The notes: generated by a model not told the origin, from the sequence alone. DNA of 64,000 nt from Pseudomonas sp. (GCA_030699825.1 JAUYKV010000062.1:88830-152829); one strand, 5' to 3'; counted from the first letter of the stretch, positions 39,078 through 49,748 are shown. Program-made: numbers and translations.

Positions 39078-42000
39078 TTACTCCTCGTCGACCAGCGACA
39101 GCAGCGAAGCGTTGCCGCCCACTGCGGTGGTGTTGACCGAGGTCGCACGTTCGTTGACGAAGCGCAACAGGTAGCTCGGGCCACCGGCTTTTGGTCCGGT
39201 ACCCGACAGACCACAACCACCGAACGGCTGCACACCCACCACGGCCCCGATCTGGTTGCGGTTGACGTAGAGGTTGCCGACGCGCGCCAGCGCCTCGATG
39301 CGTTCTGCGGTTTCCTCGTTGCGCGTATGCACGCCGAGAGTCAGGCCATAACCGGTGCCGTTGATCGCGGCGATCACCTGCTCCAGCTCGCTGGCCTGGT
39401 AACGCACGACGTGCAGGATGGGGCCGAAATTTTCTTTCTGCAGCTCGGCGATGCCGCCGATTTCGAAGGCTACCGGGGCGACGAAGTGACCGTTCAGATC
39501 AGCCGGCAGCGGCGTTTCGGCAATCAGCTTGCCCTCGCCCTTGAGCTGGGCGATGTGCGCCAGCAAACCTTCGCGCGCCTCGGCATCGATCACCGGGCCG
39601 ACGTCGCTTTCGCGCAGGTGGGTCGGGCCGACTTTCAGTTCGGCCATGGCGCCCTTGAGCAGGTCGAGCACGCGCTCGGCGATGTCGGCCTGCACATAGA
39701 GCACGCGCAGGGCAGAGCAACGCTGGCCGGCACTGGTGAAGGCCGACTGCACGGCATCCTTAATCACCTGTTCCGGCAGCGCGGTGGAGTCGACGATCAT
39801 CGCGTTCTGCCCGCCGGTTTCGGCGATCAGCGCGGCGATCGGGCCGGCTTTCTCGGCCAGCTGGCGGTTGATGATCCGCGCCGTGTCGGTCGAGCCGGTG
39901 AAGCACACTCCGGCGACCCGGGCATCGCGGCAGAACACGCCACCGAGGGTGGCGCCGTCACCCGGCAGGAAGGCGATCACGTCCGCCGGCAGGCCGGCTT
40001 CGAACATCAGCTCCAGGGCACGGGCGGCAATCAGGCTGGTTTGCTCGGCCGGCTTGGCCAGCACGCAGTTGCCAGACACCAGGGCGGCAGCGATCTGGCC
40101 CAGGTAGATGGCCAGCGGGAAGTTCCACGGGCTGACGCAGACGAAGATGCCGCGGCCTTCATGGAACAACTCATTACGCTCGCCGGTCGGCCCTTTCAGC
40201 TCTTCGCGGCCCAGACGCAGGCGCGCCTGCATGGCGTAGTAGTGGCAGAAATCGACGGCCTCGCGCACCTCGTCGATGCCGTCCTGCATGGACTTGCCGG
40301 CTTCCAGGGTGCACAGCGCCATCAGCTCGCCGCGGTTGGCTTCGAGCAGATCGGCCAGACGCTCGAGGATGCTCGCGCGCTGATCGACCGGCGTGGCATT
40401 CCAGCGCGGCCAGGCAGCGCTGAGCCCGTCCAGCGCCTGAGCAGCCTGGGCGGCGCTGGCGAACTGGGCGGTGCCGACCAGCTTGCTCAGCTCATAGGGG
40501 CAGTGCACGTCCTGCACGGCGCCAGGCAGCGTCTGCCCGTTGATCACCGGTGTGGCGTGCCATTGACGGTTGAGGTGCGGTTTATAGGCGAGCTCAAGCT
40601 CAGCGAAGGAATGCTGGATGTTCATGTTGAGGCCCTGGGAGTTTTTCCGCGCGGCACCGAACAGCGCAGGCGCAAGGGGGATTTTGTCATTAGCGAGGGT
40701 TTTGAACTTGCGCAGGAGCGTCACCGGGTGATCGAGAAGTGACTCGATCGGCGTACTCGGGTCGACCAACTGGTGGACGAACGAGGAGTTCGCGCCGTTT
40801 TCCAGCAAGCGGCGGACCAGGTACGGCAGCAGATCCTTGTGCGCGCCGACCGGAGCATAGATGCGCACGGTCTTGCCATGCTTTTCCAGCACCGTGTCGT
40901 AGAGCGCGTCGCCCATGCCGTGCAGGCGCTGGAACTCGAACTCGCGCGGCTGCTGGTGCTCGGCGGCCATCGACAGGATGCAGCTCACCGTGTGCGCGTT
41001 GTGGCTGGCGAACTGCGGGTAGATCACCCCGCGGGTGAACTCCGACAGCAGGAAGCGCGCACAGGCCAGGTAGGAGGTGTCGGTGCCTTCCTTGCGGGTG
41101 AACACCGGGTAACCGTCCAGGCCCTGGACCTGGCACTGCTTGATCTCGGTGTCCCAGTAGGCGCCCTTGACCAGGCGCAGCGGCATCTTGGCACCGAGTT
41201 CCTTGCCCAGCAGGCACAGCCACACCAGTACCGGCAGGCAGCGCTTGGAGTAGGCCTGGACCACCAGGCCGAATTCGCCCCAGCCGGCAATCGCCGGGTC
41301 ACGCATCAGCTTCTCGTAAAGCTCCAGCGACAGCTCCAGGCGGTCGGCCTCTTCGGCGTCCACCGAGATACCAACGCCCAGTTTGCGCGCCCGCACGGCC
41401 AGCTCCAGCACATTGGCAAACAGCTCGGTGAGCACGCGCTCACGCTGGGCCACTTCGTAGCGCGGGTGCAGGGCCGACAACTTGATCGAGATCGATGGCT
41501 TGGGCCCAGGACCGACCTGCGCCTCGGCACCCACGGTGTCGATGGCCTTGCGGTAATCGGCCATGTACTTCTCGGCGTCCTGTGCGGTCAGCGCCGCTTC
41601 GCCAAGCATGTCGAAGGAATAGGTGTAGCCTTTTTCACGTTCCGAACGACCGTTCTTCAGCGCCTCGGCGATGTTGCGACCAAGCACGAACTGCTTGCCC
41701 ATCATCTTCATCGCCTGGTTCATCGCCGCGCGGATCACCGGCTCGCCGGAACGTTTGATCAGCTTGCCGAGGACGTTCTTCGGGCGGCCATCGGCGCTTT
41801 GCGGATCGACCACCTTGCCGGTCATGACCAGGCCCCAGGCGGCGAAATTGACCAGCACGTTGTCGCTCTGGCCGAGGTGGCGTTCCCACTCGGCAGCGCT
41901 CAGCTTGTCGCGGATCAGCGCATCGGCGGTGGTGGCGTCGGGTACACGCAGCAAAGCCTCGGCCAGGCACATGAGCATCAGCCCTTCCTGGGTATCGAGG

Positions 42001-42257
42001 CTGTACTGACGAAGCAGTGCGTCGAGGGTATCGACGGCATTGTCCCGGCTGCGTACGTCCTGAATCAGGGTACGGGCACCATGGCGGATAGCCTCGATGC
42101 CGGTCTCACCGGGGTCGGCGAGCTCAAGGAGCTCAGTGAGATAGGCTGCCTCGTCAACGCTGTAGTTGGCGCTGATGACAGGGAAAAAATCGGCGGCCTT
42201 GGCGGCAGAGATCCGGTTAAGGAACTCGTCCTGCAAGACGTGACTGGCTTTAAACAT
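39078..42257 (-). CDS. putA: Bifunctional proline dehydrogenase / glutamate-semialdehyde dehydrogenase
   Basis: A 1,059-residue enzyme oxidising proline to glutamate. An FAD-dependent proline dehydrogenase barrel (about 170-480, with the FAD/substrate region YWDTEIKQCQ) is followed by an NAD-dependent aldehyde dehydrogenase (about 550-1040; ETGGQNAMI, catalytic Cys in SAGQRCSALR). There is no N-terminal ribbon-helix-helix, so this PutA does not act as its own repressor. Between two in-frame ATGs, the one at 42257 is chosen because AGAGG is nine bases away; from the ATG at 42266 it is adjacent and too close. Confidence 0.95.
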   Translation of the reverse strand: MFKASHVLQDEFLNRISAAKAADFFPVISANYSVDEAAYLTELLELADPGETGIEAIRHGARTLIQDVRSRDNAVDTLDALLRQYSLDTQEGLMLMCLAEALLRVPDATTADALIRDKLSAAEWERHLGQSDNVLVNFAAWGLVMTGKVVDPQSADGRPKNVLGKLIKRSGEPVIRAAMNQAMKMMGKQFVLGRNIAEALKNGRSEREKGYTYSFDMLGEAALTAQDAEKYMADYRKAIDTVGAEAQVGPGPKPSISIKLSALHPRYEVAQRERVLTELFANVLELAVRARKLGVGISVDAEEADRLELSLELYEKLMRDPAIAGWGEFGLVVQAYSKRCLPVLVWLCLLGKELGAKMPLRLVKGAYWDTEIKQCQVQGLDGYPVFTRKEGTDTSYLACARFLLSEFTRGVIYPQFASHNAHTVSCILSMAAEHQQPREFEFQRLHGMGDALYDTVLEKHGKTVRIYAPVGAHKDLLPYLVRRLLENGANSSFVHQLVDPSTPIESLLDHPVTLLRKFKTLANDKIPLAPALFGAARKNSQGLNMNIQHSFAELELAYKPHLNRQWHATPVINGQTLPGAVQDVHCPYELSKLVGTAQFASAAQAAQALDGLSAAWPRWNATPVDQRASILERLADLLEANRGELMALCTLEAGKSMQDGIDEVREAVDFCHYYAMQARLRLGREELKGPTGERNELFHEGRGIFVCVSPWNFPLAIYLGQIAAALVSGNCVLAKPAEQTSLIAARALELMFEAGLPADVIAFLPGDGATLGGVFCRDARVAGVCFTGSTDTARIINRQLAEKAGPIAALIAETGGQNAMIVDSTALPEQVIKDAVQSAFTSAGQRCSALRVLYVQADIAERVLDLLKGAMAELKVGPTHLRESDVGPVIDAEAREGLLAHIAQLKGEGKLIAETPLPADLNGHFVAPVAFEIGGIAELQKENFGPILHVVRYQASELEQVIAAINGTGYGLTLGVHTRNEETAERIEALARVGNLYVNRNQIGAVVGVQPFGGCGLSGTGPKAGGPSYLLRFVNERATSVNTTAVGGNASLLSLVDEE

Positions 42258-42813
42258 CACGCCCATCCTCTTATGGAGACTGTTGTTGTAAGAACTGCTT
42301 CTATGGGTCTAGTTCAGATGCGCCGGTATGACTACCCACGCATGGCAAACTCACCAAATTAACAGTGGGTAGTGGAATTTAGTGGCATAGCCATGACAGC
42401 TTCTTGCTGAAAGCTCTGGAGTTTTTGCGAAAAACTATGGGCCTGGAAACTAACCGCGATCGGTCGTTTGAGGTCGGCTGCCGGTCGCCCGGGTTTCCGA
42501 GGAAATCGCCGGCCGGGTCACGCAACTGCAGCAAAGCTTTGCTGCGGCCTGGACCCACAGCCTGGCGATCCATGGAGGCCATCAGCATCGAGCCGAATAC
42601 CAGTCATGAGGCCAGCTACCTGCAGCTGTGGCGGCCGGATTGATGCGCGCAGAGGCGATGAACATATCGAGCGCCGTCGCCAGCCCGCCTCCAGGTGTTG
42701 GCGACGCCCGTGCGGCGTCCCCGCCGGATTCTCGTCGCGTCGATCGGCCATGGTGCACTGCCTGCGGCGAGTGACCCTACGGATCGCAGTTGCAGCAGGT
42801 CGTCGTACGGCCT
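42258..42813. other. 556-bp region upstream of putA with an inverted repeat and possible coding debris
   Basis: CTACCCAC (42332-42339) and GTGGGTAG (42365-42372) form an inverted repeat in the putA promoter area, a candidate regulator site. Around 42490-42645 two overlapping frames look protein-like (EEIAGRVTQLQQSFAAAW, then EASYLQLWRPD before a stop), as if a frameshifted gene end survives; I could not identify it. An R1 repeat tail is at 42745-42788. Confidence 0.35.
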
Positions 42814-43251
42814 TCAGCCGCGAAGGCGCTGCACCAGCCGCGCCTGCAGCTGTTGCAGCTCGGCCGGATCGGCCTTGCTGCTGGCGTGAACGCCCAGGCC
42901 CTGTTCGGCGAAGCGCGGGATGATGTGCATATGGATGTGGAACACCGTCTGCCCGGCCGGCGCACCGTTGAATTGCGCCACCTGCACGCCCTCCGGCTGC
43001 AGTTCGTCCACCAGCACCCGGGTCAGCCGCTGGGTCACCCGCATCAGCTTGCACAACTCGTCCGCATCGATATCCAGGATATTGCGTGCCGCCGCACGCT
43101 TGGGGATCACCAGGGTATGGCCGCAGGACTGCGGAAACAGGTCGAGGAAGGCGAGCACGTCATCGTCCTCGTACAGCTTGTAGCAGGGGGCCTCGCCGCG
43201 AATGATCTGGGCAAAGATGTTCTGCGGGTCGTAAACGCCATGCAGGCTCAT
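42814..43251 (-). CDS. HIT-family nucleotide hydrolase/transferase
   Basis: A 145-residue histidine-triad protein. The family motif HIHMHIIP is present near residue 105, with the earlier nucleotide-binding stretch DLFPQSCGHTLVIPK. HIT proteins cleave dinucleotide or nucleoside phosphoramidate bonds, as in the HinT and Fhit branches; the physiological substrate here is unknown. The gene is single and leftward, with its ATG at 43251. Confidence 0.9.
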   Translation of the reverse strand: MSLHGVYDPQNIFAQIIRGEAPCYKLYEDDDVLAFLDLFPQSCGHTLVIPKRAAARNILDIDADELCKLMRVTQRLTRVLVDELQPEGVQVAQFNGAPAGQTVFHIHMHIIPRFAEQGLGVHASSKADPAELQQLQARLVQRLRG

Positions 43252-43563
43252 CGGGATTCTCCGTTAACGGTGGTCGATGGGGCTGAACCATACCGGCTCG
43301 CACCAACGCAGGGAACCATGGCACGCCGTCCATCAACCGGGTTGATGCCCACTACTGCAACTATCGATTTCCGCGAAGGGGGTCGATAGTGATCTCATTC
43401 TTCAGGCAAGGTCCACTACCAGCGTCCGCTGCAGCGCCCCGCCCTCAATATTCCGAGCGACACACTGGCTGCCGGCGCCCACAGGCCGCCGCAATAACGC
43501 CCGATCGGCGCCGCACAGTGCCTGGTCTGGTTTTTTTCCAATCGACTGATGACAGGAAGCCTT

Positions 43564-44268
43564 ATGCCAGACCTCTCCGCCTACCCCATCACCCGCAAAT
43601 GGCCCGCCCAGCACCCCGAGCGCCTGCAGCTGTATTCGCTACCCACGCCCAACGGGGTCAAGGTGTCGATCATGCTGGAAGAAACCGGCCTGCCCTACGA
43701 GCCGCACCTGATCAGCTTCGCCGACAACGAACAGCTGTCGCCCGAGTTCCTCTCGCTCAACCCGAACAACAAGATCCCGGCCATCCTCGACCCCAACGGC
43801 CCGGACGGCCAGGCGCTGGCGCTGTTCGAGTCCGGCGCGATCCTGCTGTATCTGGCGGAGAAGACCGGTCAGTTGATTCCCGAAGATGCCGCCGGCCGCT
43901 ACCAGGCCATCCAGTGGCTGATGTTCCAGATGGGCGGCATCGGCCCGATGTTTGGCCAGGTCGGCTTCTTCCACAAATTCGCCGGCAAGGACTACCAGGA
44001 CAAGCGCCCGCTCGAGCGCTACGTCGAGGAGTCCAAGCGCCTGCTTGGCGTGCTCGAGCGGCGTCTGAGCGACCGCCAGTGGATCCTGGGTGACAGCTAC
44101 AGCATCGCCGACATCGCCATCTTGCCCTGGGTGCGCAATCTGATTGGCTTCTACGACGCCGGCGAGCTGGTGCAGATCGAGCGCTTCGCCAACGTCACCC
44201 GCGTGCTGGACGCCTTCCTCTCGCGCCCGGCGGTAATCCGCGGGCTTGCCATTCCCCAGCGCGACTGA
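43564..44268 (+). CDS. Glutathione S-transferase, Nu/Ure2-like (YghU/YfcG type)
   Basis: A 234-residue cytoplasmic glutathione transferase. The thioredoxin-fold N-domain carries SLPTPNGVKVSIMLEE, NPNNKIPAI and FESGAILLYLAEK; the helical C-domain includes DSYSIADIAILPW. These match the Nu-class/Ure2-like group, which reduces disulfides and peroxides using two bound glutathiones. The ATG at 43564 is preferred because AGGAAG lies six bases upstream; an ATG five codons earlier has no such site. Confidence 0.88.
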   Translation: MPDLSAYPITRKWPAQHPERLQLYSLPTPNGVKVSIMLEETGLPYEPHLISFADNEQLSPEFLSLNPNNKIPAILDPNGPDGQALALFESGAILLYLAEKTGQLIPEDAAGRYQAIQWLMFQMGGIGPMFGQVGFFHKFAGKDYQDKRPLERYVEESKRLLGVLERRLSDRQWILGDSYSIADIAILPWVRNLIGFYDAGELVQIERFANVTRVLDAFLSRPAVIRGLAIPQRD

Positions 44269-44855
44269 TCGAAGACCCGGCAAGGTGCGCAGAACCGGGG
44301 CCGCGGGTATCGGCTGTGCACCTTCCTAGCCAGCCATGAACCAGCAGCACCATGCGCCCCTTCTAACCTGCCGCCCTGCTCTGAGCCGCGGCGCTGTGCT
44401 CGATCACCAGCCAGGGTCGCGGTCGAGGAGCTGGCCGGCCACGGCTGAACTGACCCAACTCGCTTTCAGGCAACCTGGGCTGTCATGGGAGGAAGAGGCG
44501 TTGCGGCTTTCCACGAGCTGGCAGCGGACTGTCACGACCGACCGCAACCGAACCAAACCGGCCGTCGTGATAGGCGGCTATCGGCCAGAAGAGGACATTC
44601 GGCTTCATCACGGTGGTGATCGTATCTCATGGGAGTTTGTACAGAAGGAGTATCGCTCTGGGCAGGCCAGATAAGCTCCTTTTTAATAAAAATGAAGACC
44701 CCAATGGTGAACCGACCTTTCGACAACCCTTTCATACGCTCTAAGGTTAGTCGCGTCCTATCACGGCGGGCTATGCCTGTTCTGATAGCCGAAGCAGGAT
44801 GCAACGTCACCCCCAAGGCCCACCCAAAAATAAGATTCCTTCAAGGATAACTCTC
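44269..44855. repeat. 587-bp intergenic region with a diverged dispersed repeat
   Basis: I see no gene here. Positions about 44527-44601 carry CAACCGAACCAAACCGGCCG and CTATCGGCCAGAAGAGGACA. These resemble, in the same order, the repeat copies at 50994-51060 and (inverted) 56575-56645. The local base composition falls just before the tricarballylate genes (AT-rich tract 44670-44700). Confidence 0.4.
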
Positions 44856-45830
44856 ATGAAACGTAAACTCGGCCGGTTTCTGCTAGTTACTACTAGCCTG
44901 TTGATCTCAGCTCAGCTATGGGCCGAACCCAAGCGTCCCGAATGCCTCGCCCCTGCCAAGCCGGGCGGCGGCTTCGACATCACCTGCAAGCTCGCTCAGG
45001 GCGGCTTGCGAGACGCCGGGTTGCTGAAAGCGCCGATGCGCGTCACCTACATGCCCGGCGGTATTGGTGCAGTGGCATACAACGCAGTTGTAGCGCAGCG
45101 TGCAGGCGACTCGAATACGATCACGGCGTGGTCCAGCGGCTCGCTGCTCAACTTGGCGCAGGGCAAGTTCGGCCGTTACGACGAGACTGCTGTGCGCTGG
45201 CTGGCTGCGATCGGCACAGACTACGGCGCCGTGATCGTGCCTGCGGATTCGCCGCTGAAGGATTTCGGCGATCTGGTCGACGCGCTGCGCAAGGACCCCG
45301 CCGGCATGGTAATCGGTGCCGGTGGCACCATCGGCAGCCAGGACTGGATGCAGGCAGCCATGATTGCGCGCACCGCCGGGGTCGACCCGCAGAAGCTGCG
45401 CTACGTAGCGTTCGAGGGAGGCGGCGAGCCCATGATGGCGCTGCTGGGTGGGCACGTTCAATTGATCACTAGCGGCATTGGTGAGGCGACGGCTCAGTTG
45501 GCTGCTGGCAAGGTAAGGATTCTGGCGGTGCTCGCGGACGAGCGCTTGCCCGGAGGCCTTGGCAACCTTCCCACAGCCAAGGAGCAGGGATTCGATATCA
45601 GTTGGCCGATCGCTCGCGGCTTCTACGTCGGGCCGGAGGTCAGCGACGAGGATTACGCCTGGTGGAAACAGCAGTTCGACGCGCTGCTGGCTAACGACGA
45701 TTTCGCCACGATGCGCGAGCAGCGCGATCTTCAGCCTCTGGCCATCACCGGCGAAGAGCTGCAGGCCTATGTGTACAAGCAGGTCGAGCAGTACAAACTG
45801 CTGGCGGCGGAGTTCGGCTTGGCACGCTAA
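44856..45830 (+). CDS. Tripartite tricarboxylate transporter substrate-binding protein (Bug/TctC family)
   Basis: A 324-residue periplasmic binding protein with signal peptide (LLVTTSLLISAQLWA). Family features include CLAPAKPGGGFDITCKLAQ near the mature N-terminus, MPGGIGAVAYN and VIGAGGTIGSQDW. It would capture a tricarboxylate such as tricarballylate, given the adjacent tcu genes. AAGGA precedes the ATG. The membrane partners TctA and TctB are absent from the window, so it is an orphan. A hairpin terminator follows at 45849. Confidence 0.85.
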   Translation: MKRKLGRFLLVTTSLLISAQLWAEPKRPECLAPAKPGGGFDITCKLAQGGLRDAGLLKAPMRVTYMPGGIGAVAYNAVVAQRAGDSNTITAWSSGSLLNLAQGKFGRYDETAVRWLAAIGTDYGAVIVPADSPLKDFGDLVDALRKDPAGMVIGAGGTIGSQDWMQAAMIARTAGVDPQKLRYVAFEGGGEPMMALLGGHVQLITSGIGEATAQLAAGKVRILAVLADERLPGGLGNLPTAKEQGFDISWPIARGFYVGPEVSDEDYAWWKQQFDALLANDDFATMREQRDLQPLAITGEELQAYVYKQVEQYKLLAAEFGLAR

Positions 45831-45848
45831 GCCAGGCGATGCGGTACC

Positions 45849-45880
45849 AAGGTGCGCGATGCGCACCTTTCGTCGTTTTA
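45849..45880 (+). terminator. Terminator-like hairpin after the Bug protein gene
   Basis: AAGGTGCGC (45849-45857) and GCGCACCTT (45861-45869) form a perfect stem with a three-base loop, followed by a T-rich tract. It lies 19 bases after the stop codon and separates this gene from the LysR gene. Confidence 0.65.
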
Positions 45881-46055
45881 ATTAAGCCCTGGCATGGAAA
45901 CAGGTCGCCCGCTCGGTGGACGAACGTCGTGCTGTGGCTCTTATGGGTTGGAACCTGCCAAAGGCTCACTTACCCTTCGCTCAGAGCCGGTCGCTACAAG
46001 TCCGGCGTGTCGGTCGCATAGGGTGGCCGGCTGACTCGAAAGGAACGGCACCATC

Positions 46056-46988
46056 ATGGAGCTGAGACAGCTGCGATATTTTCTGGCCACAGTCGAGCAC
46101 AAAAGCCTCGGGCGAGCTGCGCTGGAGCTGGGCATCGGCACATCTGCGCTTAGCCAGCAGATCAGCAAGCTGGAAAGCGAGTTGTGTACCCGCTTGCTTA
46201 GCCGCACCAGCACCGGTGTGGTGCTGACCAGTGCTGGTATCGCCTTTCAGCACCACGCGCGGCTGACTCTGCGCCAAGCGGAGAATGCGATACAGGCGGC
46301 ACAACGTGGGCGGATGAGCGGCTACGTCAGCGTCGGGCTGCCTCCGACCACTGCTTCGGTTCTCGCCTTGCCACTGATCAATGCGATGCGCGAGCGGTAC
46401 CCGGATATCCAGTTGCACTTAGTAGAGATGCTCTCGGGCTATCTGGCCAATCAGTTGAGCGCCCGCCAGCTCGACCTCGCCGTTCTGTTTCAGGCCGACA
46501 GCAGCAAGCGCTGGGGCATCAGACCGCTGCTTGACGAGCAGCTGTTCGTCATCACCTCCTCCACGCTCGAAGGCGCGCCAACGAGTGAAAGCGTGCGGCT
46601 CGCCGAACTTGGGCGGCTCCCTCTGGTACTACCCAGCCAGCACCACGGCCTGCGCACGACGCTCATGGCCACCTTCGAGCGCTCCGGCATCGAGCCGAAC
46701 GTCATAATGGAAATCGATGGTCTAGCGCTGCTGATGCAGGCTGTACGCGGCGGTTATGCAGCGACCATCCAGCCGGGCGCAGCGGCCGCGCATTCCGACG
46801 AAACCGGGCTTCGCGTGATTCGGATCGAGGATGTCCACGTGACCCGACGCAATCTGCTGGTGACCCTGCCCGAAGAAGAGTTATCGCCCGCCGCGCTGGC
46901 CGCAAGGGTGGTGATTGCGGATGTGGCCTGCACGCTTGTCCGCCAGGGCCTTTGGCCCGGTGCCCAGCTGCACGAAACGCAGAGCTGA
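46056..46988 (+). CDS. tcuR: LysR-type regulator, TcuR-like
   Basis: A 310-residue LysR regulator with N-terminal helix-turn-helix (SLGRAALELGIGTSALSQQI, about 18-37) and an effector domain. AAGGAA precedes the ATG. It lies immediately upstream of tcuA and tcuB in the same orientation, as in the Salmonella tcuRABC locus, so control of tricarballylate genes is inferred from context rather than from a distinguishing motif. Confidence 0.75.
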   Translation: MELRQLRYFLATVEHKSLGRAALELGIGTSALSQQISKLESELCTRLLSRTSTGVVLTSAGIAFQHHARLTLRQAENAIQAAQRGRMSGYVSVGLPPTTASVLALPLINAMRERYPDIQLHLVEMLSGYLANQLSARQLDLAVLFQADSSKRWGIRPLLDEQLFVITSSTLEGAPTSESVRLAELGRLPLVLPSQHHGLRTTLMATFERSGIEPNVIMEIDGLALLMQAVRGGYAATIQPGAAAAHSDETGLRVIRIEDVHVTRRNLLVTLPEEELSPAALAARVVIADVACTLVRQGLWPGAQLHETQS

Positions 46989-47122
46989 TTCGCTGCCCTG
47001 ACCCTTTAGTAAAACTAAACACCCTTTGCCGCATGCCTCCTTTCGGCAAATCAAGCCGCACCTCAGAATCGCTGCGAAGAGGAGGGAGGCACAGTCTGGT
47101 CTCCTTGCAAGAGGAGTGGGTG

Positions 47123-48577
47123 ATGATTGATGTTCTAGTTGTGGGCGGCGGCAACGCGGCCCTCTGTGCGGCGCTGATGGCGCGGGAGGCAGGTGCCAGC
47201 GTCCTGCTGCTGGAGGCCTCGCCGCGCGAATGGCGGGGTGGAAACTCGCAGCACACACGCAACCTGCGCTGCATGCATGACGAGCCTCAGGACGTTCTGG
47301 TCGAGGCCTATCCCGAGGAAGAGTACTGGCAGGACCTCCTGCGCGTGACCGGGGGAATCACCGACGAACGGCTGGCGCGCATCGCCATTCGTGCCTCGTC
47401 CAATTGCCGAAGCTGGATGCGTCGCCATGGTGTGCACTTCCAGCCGCCGCTCTCCGGCGCGCTTCACGTAGCCCGCACCAATGCCTTCTTCATGGGCGGC
47501 GGCAAGGCGCTGGTCAATGCCTATTACCGCAGCGCCGAGGCGCTGGGCGTGCAGGTTCGCTACGACACGCCGGTCGATTCCATCGAGATGCAGGACGGCC
47601 GCTTCATCGCCGCACAGGTTCCAGCGCGCGAGGTGAACGGCCGTGCCCTGCCGGCCGAACGTATCGAGGCGCGTAGCTGCGTGCTCGCGGCAGGCGGTTT
47701 CGAATCCAACCGCGAATGGCTGCGCGAAGCCTGGGGGCAGAACGAGCGCGGCGAGTGGCCGGCCGACAACTTCCTCATCCGTGGTACCCGCTTCAACAAG
47801 GGAGTGCTGCTGCGCAGCGTGATCGAGGCCGGTGCCGATGTGATCGGCGATCCGACCCAGGCGCACATGGTTGCCATCGACGCGCGGGCGCCGCTCTATG
47901 ACGGAGGCATCTGCACGCGGATCGACTGCGTGTCGCTGGGTGTGGTGGTCAATCGCGAGGGGCAGCGCTTCTACGACGAGGGTGAGGACTTCTGGCCCAA
48001 GCGCTATGCCATCTGGGGCCGTCTGGTGGCGCAGCAACCGGGGCAGATCGCCTTTTCCATCATCGACCAGAAAGCCATAGGTCGCTTCATGCCACCGGTG
48101 TTTCCGGGCACCAAAGCCAACAGCCTCGCCGAACTGGCGCGCAAGCTGGAGCTGCCCGAGGCAGCTTTCGTCGAGACCGTCGAGGCCTACAACCGTGCCT
48201 GCCGGGTCGGCCAGTTCGACCACACGAGCCTGGACGACTGCCACACCGAGGGCGTCGAACCCGCCAAGACCCATTGGGCGCGGCCGCTGGATAAGCCGCC
48301 GTTCTACGGCTACGCGCTCAAGCCGGGGGTGACCTTCACCTATCTGGGCCTTAAGACCGATGAGAACGCAGCCGTGCATTTCGGCGGCAATCCGTGCCCG
48401 AATCTCTTCGTCGCCGGCGAAATGATGGCCGGCAACGTGCTCGGCAAGGGCTACACCGCAGGCGTTGGGATGAGCATCGGCACCGCTTTCGGCCGCATTG
48501 CCGGCACCCGGGCCGCCGCTGCCGCAGGCCATCACACTTCTGCCATGAATGAAGGAAAAGAACATGCAATTGCGTGA
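47123..48577 (+). CDS. tcuA: FAD-dependent tricarballylate dehydrogenase
   Basis: A 484-residue flavoprotein of the fumarate-reductase/succinate-dehydrogenase type. The FAD loop [17 protein letters not shown] is at the N-terminus. [12 protein letters not shown] is typical of TcuA, as is the C-terminal [16 protein letters not shown]. It oxidises tricarballylate to cis-aconitate. GAGGAG lies six bases before the ATG at 47123; the longer open frame upstream is not used. Its end overlaps the start of tcuB. Confidence 0.9.
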   Translation: MIDVLVVGGGNAALCAALMAREAGASVLLLEASPREWRGGNSQHTRNLRCMHDEPQDVLVEAYPEEEYWQDLLRVTGGITDERLARIAIRASSNCRSWMRRHGVHFQPPLSGALHVARTNAFFMGGGKALVNAYYRSAEALGVQVRYDTPVDSIEMQDGRFIAAQVPAREVNGRALPAERIEARSCVLAAGGFESNREWLREAWGQNERGEWPADNFLIRGTRFNKGVLLRSVIEAGADVIGDPTQAHMVAIDARAPLYDGGICTRIDCVSLGVVVNREGQRFYDEGEDFWPKRYAIWGRLVAQQPGQIAFSIIDQKAIGRFMPPVFPGTKANSLAELARKLELPEAAFVETVEAYNRACRVGQFDHTSLDDCHTEGVEPAKTHWARPLDKPPFYGYALKPGVTFTYLGLKTDENAAVHFGGNPCPNLFVAGEMMAGNVLGKGYTAGVGMSIGTAFGRIAGTRAAAAAGHHTSAMNEGKEHAIA

Positions 48578-49748
48578 ACCCATCCCCGTAGACGCTAGTG
48601 CCGGGCAGTGCGAGCCTTTCCAACTAATTTCCGTGCTGAGCCTCGATGAGGTCGAAGTCGAACGCCAGATGACCATCTGCAATGCCTGCCGCTACTGCGA
48701 AGGGTTCTGCGCGGTGTTCCCGGCCATGACCCGGCGCCTGGAGTTCGCCAAGGCAGACATCCACTACCTGGCCAACCTCTGTCACAACTGCGGTGCCTGC
48801 CTGCACGCCTGCCAGTACGCTGCGCCGCATGAGTTTGCCGTCAACGTGCCGCAGGCGATGGCCAAGGTCCGCGTCGACACCTACGTCGATTACGCCTGGC
48901 CGGCAACTCTCGGCAGCCTCTACCGGCGCAACGGCCTGACCATGGCGATGGCAACGGCGTTCGGGCTGGCCCTGTTCCTGCTGCTGACGCTGCTGGTCAG
49001 CGGTACTCTGCTTCCGGGGCGCCTGGCCGGTGACTTCTACGCCATATTCCCGCACAACACCCTGGCGCTGATGTTCGGCGGCGCCTTCGGCTTCGCGGTG
49101 CTGGCGCTGGGTATCGGCGTGCGACGCTTCTGGAAGGGCATCACACCGGCCGAGACCGAGGCAGTGGCGACCGGCGAGGCAGCGCTCGAGGCCTCGGGCG
49201 CGGTGCTTACGTTGAAGTACCTGGGCGGCGGCCACGGTCAGGGCTGCAACAACGAGAGCGACCGCTTCACCCTGTGGCGCCGCCGTTTCCACCACCTGAC
49301 CTTCTACGGCTTCATGCTCTGCTTCGCGGCCACCAGCGTGGCGACGCTGTATCACTACCTGCTCGGCGCCGCGGCGCCCTATCCGGTGCTGAGCCTGCCC
49401 GTGCTGCTCGGCATCGCCGGCGGTATCGGCCTGATCATCGGCCCGGCCGGTCTGCTGGTGCTCAACTATCGCCGCGATCCGGCCCATGGCGACGTGGCCC
49501 AGCGACCGATGGACCGCGGCTTCATCGCCTTGCTGCTGCTGATCAGCCTGACCGGCTTCGCATTGCTGATCGGTCGCGACTCCGGCGCCATGGCGATCCT
49601 GCTGGCGGTGCACCTGGGGGTGGTGATGGCCTTCTTCCTGACCATGCCCTACGGCAAGTTCGCTCACGGCATCTTCCGCAGTGCCGCGCTGCTCAAGCAC
49701 TCGATCGAGAAGCGCCAGCCCGACCGCCTCAAGCTGGGGAGCGAGTAA
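48564..49748 (+). CDS. tcuB: Tricarballylate utilisation iron-sulfur membrane protein
   Basis: A 394-residue protein with two N-terminal [4Fe-4S] motifs ([11 protein letters not shown] and [11 protein letters not shown]), followed by about six transmembrane helices. In the Salmonella pathway TcuB reoxidises the FADH2 of TcuA and passes electrons to the quinone pool. Of two ATGs overlapping the end of tcuA, the one at 48564 is favoured because AAGGAA sits just upstream; the alternative is 48549. Confidence 0.9.
   Translation: MQLREPIPVDASAGQCEPFQLISVLSLDEVEVERQMTICNACRYCEGFCAVFPAMTRRLEFAKADIHYLANLCHNCGACLHACQYAAPHEFAVNVPQAMAKVRVDTYVDYAWPATLGSLYRRNGLTMAMATAFGLALFLLLTLLVSGTLLPGRLAGDFYAIFPHNTLALMFGGAFGFAVLALGIGVRRFWKGITPAETEAVATGEAALEASGAVLTLKYLGGGHGQGCNNESDRFTLWRRRFHHLTFYGFMLCFAATSVATLYHYLLGAAAPYPVLSLPVLLGIAGGIGLIIGPAGLLVLNYRRDPAHGDVAQRPMDRGFIALLLLISLTGFALLIGRDSGAMAILLAVHLGVVMAFFLTMPYGKFAHGIFRSAALLKHSIEKRQPDRLKLGSE

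Noticed and set aside
42404..42643. 79-codon plus-strand frame upstream of the HIT gene as an intact gene
   Set aside because: Only its last residues look protein-like, the better-looking upstream part lies in another frame, and there is no ribosome-binding site; reported only as possible debris.
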